From Bugulina stolonifera (lineage: Eukaryota > Bryozoa > Gymnolaemata > Cheilostomatida > Bugulidae): DNA of 64,000 bases. The notes under the pieces are model-generated. The model was not told where the DNA came from. It saw only the letters and a program-made list of their open reading frames with translations, and did no database searches. Positions 28,941 through 43,300 of the stretch are shown here, piece by piece (positions within the stretch are counted from its first letter, which is position 1; each line of letters starts with the position of its first letter). The DNA lies in contig OW285195.1 of assembly GCA_935421135.1 (NCBI GenBank), forward strand, positions 3,542,701-3,606,700, in the 5' to 3' direction. A program made the position numbers and the translations under genes.

Positions 28941-29229
28941 AGTTTCCTTTCTACTCTACTTTAGTGATTAGGGATAAAATTCGTCCTAAGATGAACTATA
29001 CATATTATACGTAGAAATAATGGCCCACTGCCTTAAAATCGCCAGGTTACAGTCACATAATCTGTTACTGTTTTTCGGGTCCCTAGCAAGGAGGGGGTTA
29101 CACTATCGTAACAAGCTGGTCTCACAGGAAGTAGTCCTAATGTATCGTATAATGACAGTTTTCCAAACAGGATAGGAAACTAGAGCTCACGGCAGGTATC
29201 TAGTAGAGGTCACTGCTTTACTAGGTAAG

Positions 29230-29590
29230 GAACTGGAAGACTTGAGGGGTGGGACAAAAAGCGATCAAGTGTTAAAAGAGGTAATCAAGTACATGGGGGT
29301 AGGATGGCCTAAGAGACACTCTATGGGAGAAGAAGTGAAACAGTGTTTTTCCAGTCCGAGACACCTTATCGCAGTACAATGGGTTAGTATTAAAAGGTGG
29401 TAAGATAGTCATACCCAGGTGATTGAGGAGTAAAACCTTAGATAAGATACATGAGGGTCACCAAGGGGAGGAAAAGTGCAAGAGGAGGGCCTCAGCGTCA
29501 GTGTGATGGCCAGGAATAATACCAGAGATAAGGGAGAAAGTGACAAAGTGTGAAAGATGTGCAAAGAATACAATGTAGGAAGTTGGTTAA
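29230..29590 (+). pseudogene. Decayed Ty3/Gypsy integrase zinc-finger fragment
   Basis: Read in one frame, the region shows the usual end of a Ty3/Gypsy RNase H-integrase linker and the HHCC finger of integrase: KGGKIVIP, then IHEGHQG (His pair at about 29450-29461) and CERC (about 29549-29560). Several stop codons interrupt it, among them TGA at 29504-29506 in place of a conserved Trp codon and a TAG about 25 codons later. It is non-functional and lies 290 bases outside the Polinton's right end. Confidence 0.75.
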
Positions 29591-30679
29591 CCAACCACTG
29601 AGAGTATCAGGATTACCAGGGGGACCATAGGAGGTATAGGATGTGAAGGCATTCAACCAATGGCACTGCACCTTAGAGGTGCAGCACTTATATACCAAGT
29701 GTCCTGGATCAGTATAAAATAAATAGTTGTGTGGTGTGGGCAGGAAGTAAAATTATATTGCTAACTATTCAGAGCTGAGTCACCTTCACTATTTGAAAAA
29801 TACAAAAGACTGTCTACTAGAGTTATGCTAACGCCTGACTACTATATTTCCTAAATAATTAGCATACCATATAACACATGTACACCTACACTGGAATTAT
29901 TACACATATGTAACCATCTTACTACTAACAATGAACACCAGCAGACAGCTCCCACAGTAGTTATAATATTATCATAAAAAATTATTATAGAAGATGGAAA
30001 ATAGTCTGCGGTCTGCCGTCCTCCAATTGGATATGAGATCAAAAATTGGGTTGATTTAACCTTTTAAGTCCTATACAAATAAAATGGCCAGAGTCTTGAG
30101 CACTAAAATGAATAACTGATAGTGGTTCATGGAAACTGTCTTTAAAGCAGTTCTATTTGGCCCATCTCTGCTCCATGTGGAGCCAAGACCTTGGGACTGG
30201 GTCTCCTGGTATTGCTGCCAGGACTAATCTGGAGCCTTAGGCCCTCCACTCTGCCCTAGGTTCGGGTCGCATCCAATGGGTCTTTAATCTTGGGCTATGC
30301 CGGCAGCCCAAACACTCTTGGACCTGGAGTTGTCCCCTCAATGCACAACACAGTTACATGCCTGCACCACCAGAGGTCATGAGCACATGCATGCGAAGCA
30401 AACAAATACTGCAGAAAGACATGGGTCGCAGACCATCCCTGAAAGGTTTTATGGAAAATGCCAAAATTGTGAGCAATTGCTGCGATGAAACTTGTGCTGT
30501 CAACGAAGCCCGCAGGGCCTGTTACATGAAACCAAGCACTAGGCTGAACATTATATCACGAGAGTTACTATTAGCCTGATATCATATCTCTATCGGCATC
30601 CATAGCTTTTATGGAGAGTGCACACAATCATACCCTTACCCATGATACTCATCCTTATCGTGTACACATAATACACATA
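29591..30679. other. Non-coding stretch between transposon remnants
   Basis: No recognised gene, RNA or repeat. Short open frames around 30297-30579 have no domain signature. Confidence 0.5.
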
Positions 30680-30687
30680 CATATAAC

Positions 30688-33600
30688 CAGTGCTTAAATT
30701 GTAAATTAAGAAGTGGGGGGACTGAGCTGATGAGGGTGGGAGGGGGTGCGGGGGTGGGGTGTGGGCACCCCCGCTTAGCCCTGCGCGAGCGGAAAATTTT
30801 GCAAAAAAGCTTCTAGAGACATGTTCTGGAAAAGTTTGAGATGAGCTTTGATGATGTCTTCCTGCAAGGAATTTGTCTATTGAGCAGTCAGTTTTTGCAG
30901 ATCAGCAGTAGCAATACTAGGTAGAGTGTACTGATACTATTAGCAGTAGTAGTAAAGAGCAATTACTTGTGGTGAGCACTAGCACTATGAATAAGTCTTT
31001 GTACTACTACTATTGCTACTAAAAGATGTTACTATTGGGCCACTATTATTGTGAGTGAGATCAGTAGTGGCATATTAGTAGGAACTTGCTAGTTAGCAAG
31101 CTATAAAAAGGTTTTTATTACTACTAGTAGCAAAAAGTACCAGTACTACTTGTTACTAGTAAAATCTTCTTCACACTCGCATCATTAGCTATCACCAGTG
31201 ATCGAAGAGAAACAAATCAAGTGGGTAAGCTCCCAGTCAATATAGTGCAATGCACCCCAGGTGCAGGGTGGAATCTCGGCCACCAAACTGTTTAGAGTCT
31301 CTGAGATTCTTAAAATTTCTTTTGTTGGCATTAGCCTACTTGGTACAAAATATTGTATATTTTTTTAATAACATGATACTTTTTGGGCTATAGCTAATGT
31401 ATTGACACCAGAAAATTTTAATTGTTAAGTTATATTGTCTTTACCAGAAGAGATGCCACATTGAAGCCACAGAGTTGATTCAAGGTCAGGGGAGGTGCCT
31501 GATACCCTACTGTTAGCAGTAAACAGTAAGAGACTGTATAGTTCAAATTGTAAGAGCACTTTATTGAGCAACAGCCTACATACAACTGAAGTCAGGATGC
31601 AAAATTGTGCACCTTGTATTATGAAATCAGTTTTAAACTAAGGTAAAAAAGTTAACAAGTATATTAGGTCGGTCTCGGACCAAAAGGGGTGTGAGTTACA
31701 GAAAATACAAAACGGTCTCGGATTACAAGCACTGCTACATTTCAGACTAATGAAAATAGACAATATTATAGTAATCAAGGCATGTAGCAACAGTCAACAG
31801 CATGTAGGTTAACAAAAGGTACACAATAAAAGAAACCCGAAGGGGAAACATATATATTCACGCTGCAATGCACACGAGACAAGATAACGCAATAAGGAGA
31901 CTGTTTATTTTAAGTTAGTTAGAGTTATAGTCAATCGGGAGTGTCGGTTCAGGACACAACAATATACAGTAGCTATCAAACGCTGAGGAATTCAATTGCG
32001 ATGGCTATGTACAAGAACTCTCAACTCAGTTTTCTCCGAGAAGCTGTAAAGTGCAACGAATAGAGATAACCACAATCAAAATTAGTAAAATCAGAACATA
32101 GGATCTATCTCATACTAAAACAGTGACATTTCGCTTTCAAAGTCTGAACTTCTGACACTATTGAGTTTCACAAAATTTAAATAGTAGCTCAAATAACTCT
32201 ACAAAAATCTTGAGCTAAATAACGAAAGAATTTAACTTGACTTGCAGTTGGTCTAGATAATTTGATAAAAACTTGAGTTTCTCTTCTGGGGCCATGCAAA
32301 GATTTTACTTCTAGCTTCAAAGATTTGATTAGCCATTAAAAATAAATTGACTTGCGACTAAGAATTGGCCATGACGACTTGAGTGTCCAAAAGAACACTT
32401 GCAGACATCTCTGCCTTTAGCTGTCTTAATTGATGTTGTGTTATCACATATAAGCTCTCTGGTTAGATGCTGATTATACGTATGATTACACTCTCTAACT
32501 TAGCAGCCAGTGAGTACCAGTGTCCTATTATGTGCACAGAAAAATTACTATGTTTGTTTCTATTTTACATTCAAAAGAATTGAACACTTAGTGATGCCTG
32601 TAATAAGATATATAACTAATAATAAAATAAATAGCATTATTATAATCATTTATTAGTCCTATAAATTTAACTAAGTACTAAATATCAAATTATTTAGATT
32701 ACTTAGCAAATTATGTAACTCAATGATTAATCAAAATGATTGTGCAATGACAAACATGATATAATCCTAGCTACAATCCAGTAATATCTAGCTATCAGCC
32801 TGTCTGCATTAACTAAGCCCAGGACAAAGAATAGCCAGTTGAGTAGGCTACCAGCACCAATTGTACTGGAAGACTTGTCTAATCATAATCACAAATGTAT
32901 CGAATTATTTGGATTACTTAGCAAATTATGTATACTATTTAGTTTAATAATTGGTAAAAATAATTGTACAATGAAAATTGTGATACAATTTATATTTTCC
33001 ACACTATCCTGGAGCATGAATCTTTCTTTTCAAATCCTATATCTACACTTGATATTAACACCAAACATGCTAATGCTTTCAATTCTGCTGCCTGTAATAC
33101 TAACAAGTTTCTGCACAGCTTTCTAATCAGAACTGTTTAGGAGCTCGCTGAGACCATAGAACTAGCTAAAAAGACTTGCAACTGTGATAATTCCTCTTTA
33201 CTTCTAACCTGGAACCAAGGAACTTAGCCAAGACAAGATATCCTAGCTACAATCCAGTAACATCTATCTAACTATGATTATGATAGCTAGATAGTTACTA
33301 TCAGCCTTGTCTGCTCTAAGTGAAGGATGAAGAATAGCCAGTAGAGTAGGCCACCAGCTGGTGTAATCATGATCACAATTGTAAATACTAAAAATAACGT
33401 CAAATTGAAAGCATTGCAGTGCACTGCTAGTGCTAGTTTAAGTTTGTATTTACCTCTGACTCTTCTAGTCTTGGTGCCAGAAAAACATTAAAATCTAACT
33501 GCGTAGCCAACAATGGCAATTATTAAATCTACATGATTTGTGTTATCGAACCATTAAAACTTTTTATTGTAATGACAGAATACACGTGAACGCATTTCAA

Positions 33601-33913
33601 TAACATTAATTTAATATTATTAAGATTTTAACATGACCATCTTCAGAAACCGTTGACCAATTCCTCAGGAAACTACCAAATAATTAAGAAACTTGAACCG
33701 AGAAAGCCATATATGAAACAAACTTGAAACGGTCCGTTGCTTGTTAGCTACTTTTATATCAATAGAACGATACTATGGAGGCGCATATTTAATGCCGAAG
33801 AGAGAAGACAACTTTCTGATTATGAAGTGGGGGGACGTTATTGCAGAGCGTCCCCCTGGCTAATTTTTATTAGGGACGCCGTCCCCCGGCGTCCCCCCAC
33901 AATTTAAGCACTG
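30688..33913. mobile_element. hAT-like non-autonomous transposon with 8-bp target duplication
   Basis: Perfect 8-base duplications CATATAAC at 30680-30687 and 33914-33921 flank terminal inverted repeats CAGTGCTTAAATTGT (15 bases exact), and both ends carry a nearby GTGGGGGGAC. CAGTG-type ends and 8-base duplications are hAT hallmarks. The 3,226-bp interior has no transposase frame. It includes a partial internal duplication: 32680-32870 and 32893-33370 share GATTACTTAGCAAATTATGT, CTAGCTACAATCCAGTAA and GAATAGCCAGT blocks. A weak tRNA-like B box is at about 31270. Confidence 0.85.
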
Positions 33914-34325
33914 CATATAACACAGTAATATTCCACTAGACCCATGAACCATGCAGTTTCATTTTAAACTGGCATCATGTGTATATACTGCGCAGTTTCA
34001 GTTCAAACTAATCTTTTAATGTAGATAAGACTTTATAACATGAGTTAACCTCATGACACTATATAGACTATGTACCATGGAGCATGGCACCACCTCATCA
34101 GTTGAGTAGGGATGTTATATCAACTGTGTAGTGCCTACTTTGTATAGGGCTGGTTACAGAACACAGGCTAAAGTATGCAAACAGAGTGACTTGTATAATA
34201 TCATCACATGACCTACCTAACACTTGGTGATTGTGCTAGCTATTAGCTCTACCATAATCTACAGTTGTACTGACTAAATAACTACTTCCTTTGTTCAATA
34301 CTTTCAGAAGTTTTGCTAATTCAAG

Positions 34326-37300
34326 ATGGCCAGCAGAATAGCAAGAGTTACCATGAGCTACAGATGTGGTTACTGCTGTAAATTCTTCCCTCAACTGGTT
34401 GATCCAAGAGCACTGCCTTGTCTGCATGTGTTCTGTTTACCTTGTCTAAAGACAAGCCTTTTGATTCATGAAACAGGAGTGAGATGCAGTGAATGCAGGT
34501 AAGTTGAACTTCATTGTTTCTAGATTTAGTGGAATTACTGTAGAATGTATGTGTATGTATCCATTTTAGAATGCAAATTTGAATTCAAGGCATTCATTTG
34601 AGACACTTCATGTACTTCACGAAGAATTGAAATTAGGCGACATTTTAAGATTCAAATGATTTTGGCTAAACATTTAGTTAATGCTTATATACGTTTATTT
34701 GGAATTCATGGCTTTGTAATTTTAATTGTTGCTCTGTAAATATTATAATTTTATGGAAGCAAAGAGAAATAATACTAGTAATTTCTTAACACACAGGTAT
34801 GTACAGAAAATTTGGTAGATCATTGATAGTTCTTATAATTTGCATCATTACATGTATGCAAATAAATAATAGGTACACAGTGCTTTTTTTGCAAGATCAG
34901 TTGAAGGGGCTCCCTACAGGTTTCAGGTTTCCTCCCTCTCTTACCGTTTATTGCATTCGCTTGACATTTGTAGAACTCGTGGTCAAATTTTTAGTGAATT
35001 CCGCTTCTTTCTATTATATAGTGTCTTCGCCCGACCTAAATTTAAGGCAGAGGCCAACTGGCTAAAATATTTTCCGGCCTACTTCTGTCACAGAATCGTG
35101 AACACACCGGCCGGGTCTGAAGGCTCAATCCTCATTTCTGTGCAAAAAACTGGGTGTGCCGATGGGCAGCAAGGGTTGGTTTTCTCAGACCAAGCAAAGT
35201 CCCAGGTTAATAGCCCTTTGGGCCGACGCAGAACAACCATCTTAGGATTTTTATTTGCGACCAATGAAATTGGGAGTAGCTCTGCACAGAACAGTTATGC
35301 AGGTATAAAATAAGATATCATTCCGGTCAACCTCCAGACTGAAAATTTGCAAAGGATCATGTCATAGGGTGGGCGGGGTTTTGGCCATTTTCATATGTGA
35401 TGTTTTTTATGCCAGGAATTTGTTTTTTGAGCGGACAGAGACTTGTTACACATCCATGAAAGTTTCTGCTCAAGAGACAAATTCCTTGCTAAAAACATCA
35501 TAAAATATAGAAAAGAGCCAAGTGCCCTAACACCCTATATATAGCAAGGTGGCCGTATTACGAGTGGTGCCTCGTGTGCAGACATCAGTGGGTGTGTTAG
35601 CTTATGAATGTGGTCCACTTCATGGATGCTCAGCTTTGGTCATTGCTAGCTTTCAGAAACCAGGTGGTAAAGGCATTAAAGGAGTTCCTCACAGCTTTTA
35701 TAGTTCTCGCGCTAACGGCCACCCATCCACTGGTGAATATTGCGCCAATCTCAACAATCTCATTCAAACTACATTGTAGGTGTCACATCTTGCAACTCTC
35801 TTTGGTTTTCTGCTGACGTTAAGATGTTATTATTATAAAGTTCTTGCGTACTCTTGTATGTGGAAAGGACCGAGATTGGTCTGTCTGCTCTCCACTTTAC
35901 TAGCACTAAGTGATACATGAGATTGACTAGCACGAGCTACTTATTGCCTATTATCATGACCCATAGGTCCGGGTGTTCCTCCTTGCGTATATAACCTCGA
36001 GGGTACGACCTTATGCTAGCTGTTCTGAATTTCGGTTCCGTGAGGAACCTGGGCTAAGAGATTTCTAGTTAAAAGTACCACGGAATTGTATATAAGTATA
36101 TAAAATTGTCTTCATTGCAGTCCAAGGAACAACCCCAGTCAGGGGCTGGTATTTTCATGGATTTGAAACAAGTCTCTGACTGCTCAAAGAGGAATTCCTT
36201 GCTAAAATGCATTATACAACCTACATACATGTATAACTACATGTACTACAGCAAATGCAATCACTTTTATAATAGTAAAATCATTTTTATAGTAGTAGTA
36301 AACTCATTTCCTCCCACTTGCGGTGGGTATTAAAAACCGTAATGCATCATATTAGCTTAGAGAAAAATACAATAAGTGTGTCTACATTGTATACTTTAAT
36401 TATGCAAAATAACTGTCAATCGGTCCTTACAATATGCATAGTCCGACAAAGTGCCGGGAAGGGCGACTAGGAAATAACAGCTGTGGAATGACGAGTCAGC
36501 ATTTGAGTTTACCATAGCATTCTGATGTACTAGGTACAGTGTAACTTTTACATGTGTGTTCCTAATTTGATGCATGATGCCTGGCTATGACCACTTTATT
36601 AACTGAAAGGTGGAAATTTGTTGAGAGGGCTCTCGGGAGCTCCCTCAACAGATCATAATTTTATCAGGAGGATCTTGGGAGCCCAGGGAGCCCCCTACAC
36701 AAAAGACCCCTGATTGTACATAAATGTAATATGTGCACCAGTGTAATCAATGGCAGGTGCAAAGAGTTGTGCTCCCATTAAACAATGATATCAGCTGTTC
36801 GTTGTGTAGTGCTAGGCAACTTTAATTAAGAATTGTTGATATAGCACATTGCATTGTGGGATAGTAATCATTCACCAGGAGTTGATTCAGATGTAGTTTG
36901 TAGTCATGTGCAGGTAGATTACTAACAGTGGTGCAATGATAGAAAATTTAGTGCTTAGGCGGTAGGCACTTAGGCACATGTAGGTAGGCGAGCGGACAGG
37001 CAGATAGAAGAGTATGTTGGTAAATGGGTAGGTACAATGTAGGTAGGTGGGTATGTAGGTGGTTAAGTAGGTAGATGGGCTCAGGGAGTCGGATGGGCAA
37101 ACAAGTATGTAGTAGGTCTATATTATTTGAATAATAAAATTTTGATTTCTTAGTTTTGTATGCTGTTTAAATAATAAAGTTGTGATTTCTTCAATTTTAT
37201 ATGACTAAATAACAATCAATGTGCATGTGCATGTTATAATATAATAACTATTTTATGATGTTAGTAGTACAATGTAATTAGTCAGTTGTTCCCACTTACA

Positions 37301-40300
37301 TGTTGATAATCTACGTACTGGGTTCTCAGTGTCAAAAACTAGTTCTAGTCTCGGATCAATGTTTCTGACAGGAAAAGTCAAAATATATCAGAGCTGGAAC
37401 AAAACTCGAGACTTCTCAAGTCTCATTCAATCTCTAAGTCATGTAACATGTAAACTACAGTAGAGTAGTAGACCAGCCCTAATATTCCAACATAACCCAG
37501 ACTCACTCTCCATTCGACTTAGTAACTACATTGATTGTTGCTCTGCAATGAATGTTCTGTAAGATATAATATGTCTGCATTAGTGCATTGAGTTTTATCG
37601 AACAGCAGAGTCTGAATTCTTAGGTTCAGAAGATAGAAAGGTAGGCCTGCACCGGTGTTGCCTTCCCACTGATATTCGGTTTTTGGGGTGGTGGTAATCA
37701 AACACCGGTTGACACCGGTTCTCTTGTGCCTGGTCTCATTCGGTGTCAACCGATGCCAAATCTGGATCGATATACCGAACCGCACCGGACCTCTTGATCC
37801 TGGTCTCAAGCGGTGTCAACTTTGGTTTGATATACCGGATCGAACCGGTACAGGAGCTAGTTTGCCTAATAGAGTTGTCCCATCATGATCGTTCAATACA
37901 AGGGAACAAAAATCCTTAACACTTTCTTGCAACATGACTTCATGCCAATCATTGTTTATTTTATTTTCAGATATGGCAGGCAGACAGGGCTTTATTAAAA
38001 CATAGTATATGCATGTTATTTTCATTTAAGTGGCTTTTGGGTTAATGAAAGTAATCAGTGCTTACTCCTACTCCAAGATTTTGTGTTTGCCCATGTAGTC
38101 TAGTGAGTCTTGAGTTGCATTGGGTCTTACTTCACCTATTTTATATAATTTTAATAAATATATTAAATATAAAAACATGAGGCTGGACACACACCCAACC
38201 GACTACATATAATTTATTAGATTTATTACTGATTGTGACTAAACTACAGAAGAAAAACAGCAAACATTGTTTCCACCACACTCGTACCATTGACACAAAA
38301 AGATAACAAATTTAAAATTACATGGGCTAACTTCATATCACAAGAGAAAGAAGAAACGCTAGCATAGTTGCATATGATGTAATGATAATGTAGGAAATCT
38401 TTCTTGCAAGCTTTCTTGATAGATTGCTGATTTGGTGTAATTCAGTGTGTCCACCGATTGAATCTAGCAGATTTGTCTTCAGATTGGACATTACGATGGC
38501 TCAGTCCGATGAATTCTACCTACAAAATTTTGATTGAACATTAGTATTAGCTTATTTTAAATAAATAAAGAGCTGGTGCTTTCCAAAAGCATAACTACAC
38601 AACAATTTTAAATTAAAAAACCATAATTAATAATGATTAACTATTATAAGAATTGTAGCTATTCTTAGTTACAAGCGATTATAATCAAATTTAAACATTA
38701 GTAATAGATTAATTATAATAGAAATAATTAATCCAATGGTTTGTTTAAATTTAATTATATTATAACTATAATAATCCATTATATTCGATCGTATACTACT
38801 ATTCTATTTCAGCACACTATTCATGAACAAAGCAATCATATGCAAACGATAGAATATAATATACGCAGAATCTGCTAAGTTACGTAATTATTAATCAATT
38901 TGACAATTTAATATAATTTAATAATAATTATTACCTCCACAACATTGATAATCAATCACAGCCACGATGGCAGTTAATGTGGGAACGGATATGCGAAGGT
39001 ATGCAACCTAGTTTGAAGTGAGGTAAACGAGAACACGTGATATTAGACCGCATGAATATTGAATGACTACTGGCATAGCGATCCGGTTCGATAACATCGA
39101 ACCATACCGAACCATTGATATATCGTTTGGGCACGGTACCGGTACGATTCGGTGCATAAAAAATTTGCCGATGTGTAACACCGAGGGTTCACACACCGTT
39201 TACATCGTTTGAAACCGAAACACCGTGCAGGCCTATAGAAAGGTACAACAAAGTCAGAAAGAGAACCAAAACTCATCACCTAAAAATTATATATCAATAA
39301 ATCAACTAAGCAATACTAATTATATCCTGAAATTAAAACAATTTGAATAAAAAATACTTGAGAGCTAGTTAAATCTCTCCAGTCAACATCAACCAATGAA
39401 CACACATCTACCATCTTGTAATGTTAGCTATAAGATACCTGTTTACTACAGTATTTTGGTGGAGGACAAAAACACTGTTTTGTAAAACCCACAAAGATGA
39501 TGCATCTGCCAAAGACTGCCCTGCTTGCTAGTAATGTTTCTGGTATACAATGTAAGTTGATACTTTTAAAATTTTGCATCCCAATACAAGTTTACCAGCA
39601 GGTTTTTGCAGCATGCACCATTCTTATTTAAAGCATTAAGGAAATCACGTTTTGATGTTGATATTCAAAATCTACAGGTATTGAGCTTCCATTCCAGTAT
39701 TTGTTTGACTTCCTAGACCCAGGGTTTCAAGAAATATGAGTTGTCAAACTGGACTATCTCCAAAAACGCTTGCAGTTGTAGGCTATGACGTAGGTGCCAT
39801 GCGGAAATAAAGCTAAACATTTACTGAATCGCTATAGCTATTTGTTTACATTACATTTATGATAAAGTGATTCATCACTAAAATAATAGCATTTGATTTA
39901 CCACAGTCAAAATTTCTACACTTTCCAAATCAAAGAAATTTGATTTTTCTCAAGTTGTGCATTTAATGATGTGATTTAGGTGTCACACTCTATCAGATTG
40001 AGTCTCAATGAAAATTAACATTTCTGTGCCAGTTGTTCTATAAGGTACTTTGTATTGAGCAAACACACTGATAAACAAAAGTTCTGGAATATGTACAAGT
40101 TTCTTACTCTGGCATCTTCAGTGACACTTTGCATACAAATAGCATTTTGTTATAATTTCATATAATCTCATTGCATTTTAAATAATTATGTTGCATTGCA
40201 TACACTATGGTATGCATTGTATACATTATATTTCAGGATAATCCATGACATCACGGATGTCACAACTCTACCTAAATCTAACCTGAATGATCCTCTGGAA

Positions 40301-43300
40301 GAAGAGGTTGAGGTTGATACTGATATTGTCTACTGTGATCTGTGTGAGGAGACTCCAACTAGAGCTGTTACCTTCTGTGTAGAGAGCCAGAAGAAACTCT
40401 GTCAGCAGGATATGCAGGTGGAGACAACTATCATTTTCAGCTCTCTCTTTAAGTTTCTGCGTAGTAAAACTGCTGACGTACCTGCAGTGTATTTCAATGC
40501 ATACAAACTGCAGTCTCTTTCAGAAAGGGAAAATAAATAAATTTGTATTCAAGTTCTTCAAACAAGGACTAAACTCCTAAGAGAGGGCATGTGTGAACCA
40601 TTATCTACGTATTGATACACATACAGATAAAACAGATAGGGATACTGTACAATGGCTTAATTTAACGTGGAAAAAATAACGATTTTGAGAATTTTGTTGG
40701 AAGTTTTATTTAACGTATATTTAATTTAGCGAACTCCACCAAAAATAGATTTTAATTTAACGACCACAAAGGTACAGGGTTGTGGTAAAATGTGGTAAGG
40801 TGCAGGTAAGGTAAAAAATTACAATTTTAAGCCGTTCTTCTGGCTCATAAGTAGTATATTTAGCAGCCTTTTTATTGTCTTATAGTTGAATATAAAATTG
40901 CACCTGCAGTATAATCCTATGGTACAGTTACAGATGAGATTAGTATTGTATACCTAGCTAATCTTATCGTATACAAAAGATGAAAAAATCAGTCCTGAAG
41001 CGGGATTCAAACCCACGGGCATTGGATTGACAGTCAAACACTCAACCTATTGCGCTATTAGATCAGCACGGTTTCACGCTGAAAACTAACCATCATACTT
41101 GTAATCGACCGCAGTAATACTTTACTACATGATTGTAGTAGTGTTGCTTCAGCTAATAAAAACAATACGTGAATATAGATGACTATAGTTTAGTAATACT
41201 ATTTATATTTTAACAAGTTCGATCCACTCGTTAAAACATTAAAATAAGCTAACGCTATTATAAGCCATTGTACAGTATACTATACTTTTCAAACCAGTGA
41301 ATGAACTGCAACCAATTCTTATTAAATTAGAAATTATCTTCTCTTATCAGTAAATAAATTCCTCTGGGATTAGACAGTTGCTGTTCAAACAGCTACTTGT
41401 ACATAAGGATATGCTAATGATATGTTAATGATACGCTTGCATAGTACACCTACAATGTATAATATACTGAAAATTGATAACTTAGAATTTACAATATGCA
41501 ATTTGTACATATACACATACATGTACATGTACATCTACAACATGTATCTGACTATTTTAATATTACATTGCATTAAGGGTCACCAGAAGCACATGGCGAG
41601 GCACTTCGGTATCAAGCACCAGTTTGTACCTATCAAAGAGTACATGCAAACACCGCACAAGCATGTATCAGTAAAATGTGCACAGCATACAGACCACCCA
41701 GAGAAGGAAGCATGTTCTGTTGTCATACCAGATTCTGTGTGAGATGTATTCCAGCAAAGGAGGTCTGTAGGGATGAGAAGGGTAAGTACAAGAACAAACA
41801 ACAATGCTAATTCCGAGTTTGAATTATCTAGCATCAGGGTTGGCAATGTTCTAATGGGAGATTCCTAAAATACACAAACATTATCTCAACTCTATGGTGC
41901 CAGTATCTCAGTGGAGCTGTATAAAGTAACAATTTGATAAATGTTGTTTATTTGGTAGATTAATACTACAATACTAACTGCAAGATCATTTAATTTTTGA
42001 CCTACATTGTAATTGGTGTCTCAGCGAGATATAATATTCCTTTGTATGTACTAATTGTATAATGTTACAGGGAAGGATAATCCTCACCATGATGTTCAGT
42101 CACTTCATGATCTCTCTGAGGAATTGAGGAGACGTCTGGATAAAAAATCAGAGAGTCTTGCTGCTAAGATCGCTGAGGTAGATAAGATTGAAAAAGAGGC
42201 TTGGAGCAAACTTGCTGATATAGAGTATGATGCTGAACAGATGGTGTTGAAGATAGAAAGGTTAACAGAAGAAAAGGTAGATAATTTTATTTTAAAATCA
42301 AAAGCAGTAATATTGTGAAAAAAGCAAAATATTTTTACTTAAGCAATCCATAGAGTTAAGATATGTAGGCATGTACATTGTACTACATACATATACATGT
42401 ACAACTACATGTACTATGCAACCAACTATAAAGTCAACCATTTTTATGAAGCTACTGGTTGACTTTTACTCATTGACAGAAAGGGAAGGCAACTCCACAC
42501 TGTGACTATCTACTATATAAATCACTATGCTACATACGTGTAGTTAGTGTTAGATAATCATGTTCTGTTTCAGATTGGAGCTATCAGAGCAGAGTCTGAA
42601 AAGTTGAAGAAAGAGATAGCAGAGTATGTGAGGGAGAGTGTCCAGATGGTAGAAGAGTTTGCAGTACCTACTCTAGATAAATGGTATGAGATGCAGTGTC
42701 TGTGGAACTCTGCGCAAGAGATCATCAACTATTCGCATGATTCAGATGTCGTCAGAATGTATAGAGAGAAATCAGATGAACTGGAATGTGCTGAAGATAT
42801 CAGTATGATAGATCATTGTACTGTTATACCAAAGAGTTTGGTACCAACCGGTGAGTATTAATACTTGCTGTATTGTGTTGATTATTCATTTAATTCAGGT
42901 GCCAGTAGGTTCTGTGTTTGTGAGATTCTTGTAGATTGAATAGAATATGTGTACTACAGTAAATTCACCTAATCTCCTAGTCATTAATCTGCCAGGACAC
43001 CAGTATTATGGCAGCAGTGTTTGATTTAAATCAAAGTGGAGCTAGTTTAGGCTGCAGTATTCCATTATAATATATAGGGTGAGCCATCATTGAATGGCTG
43101 CAGTGCCATGGTGAGATTATGTTACGTTGCTGGTTTTCCCAACAATTACATAAGACATTTGGGCATTGGAATGTTAACACAGGGTGTCCTATCTAGCCTT
43201 TATAATTATTATATCTATGGGCCGGCCCTCTTTACGTAGGTATAAAAAGGACATAATTGCTCAGTAATGCACATTATAAGTGAGGTTGCGTAAGCAAATG

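Noticed and set aside
31215..31290. tRNA-like sequence with GGTGGAATCTCGG
   Set aside because: Only a weak B box; no convincing A box or anticodon arm.
34951..35779. Two frames of 76-120 codons within repeat R1
   Set aside because: Not kept in the other copy of the repeat and without known domains.
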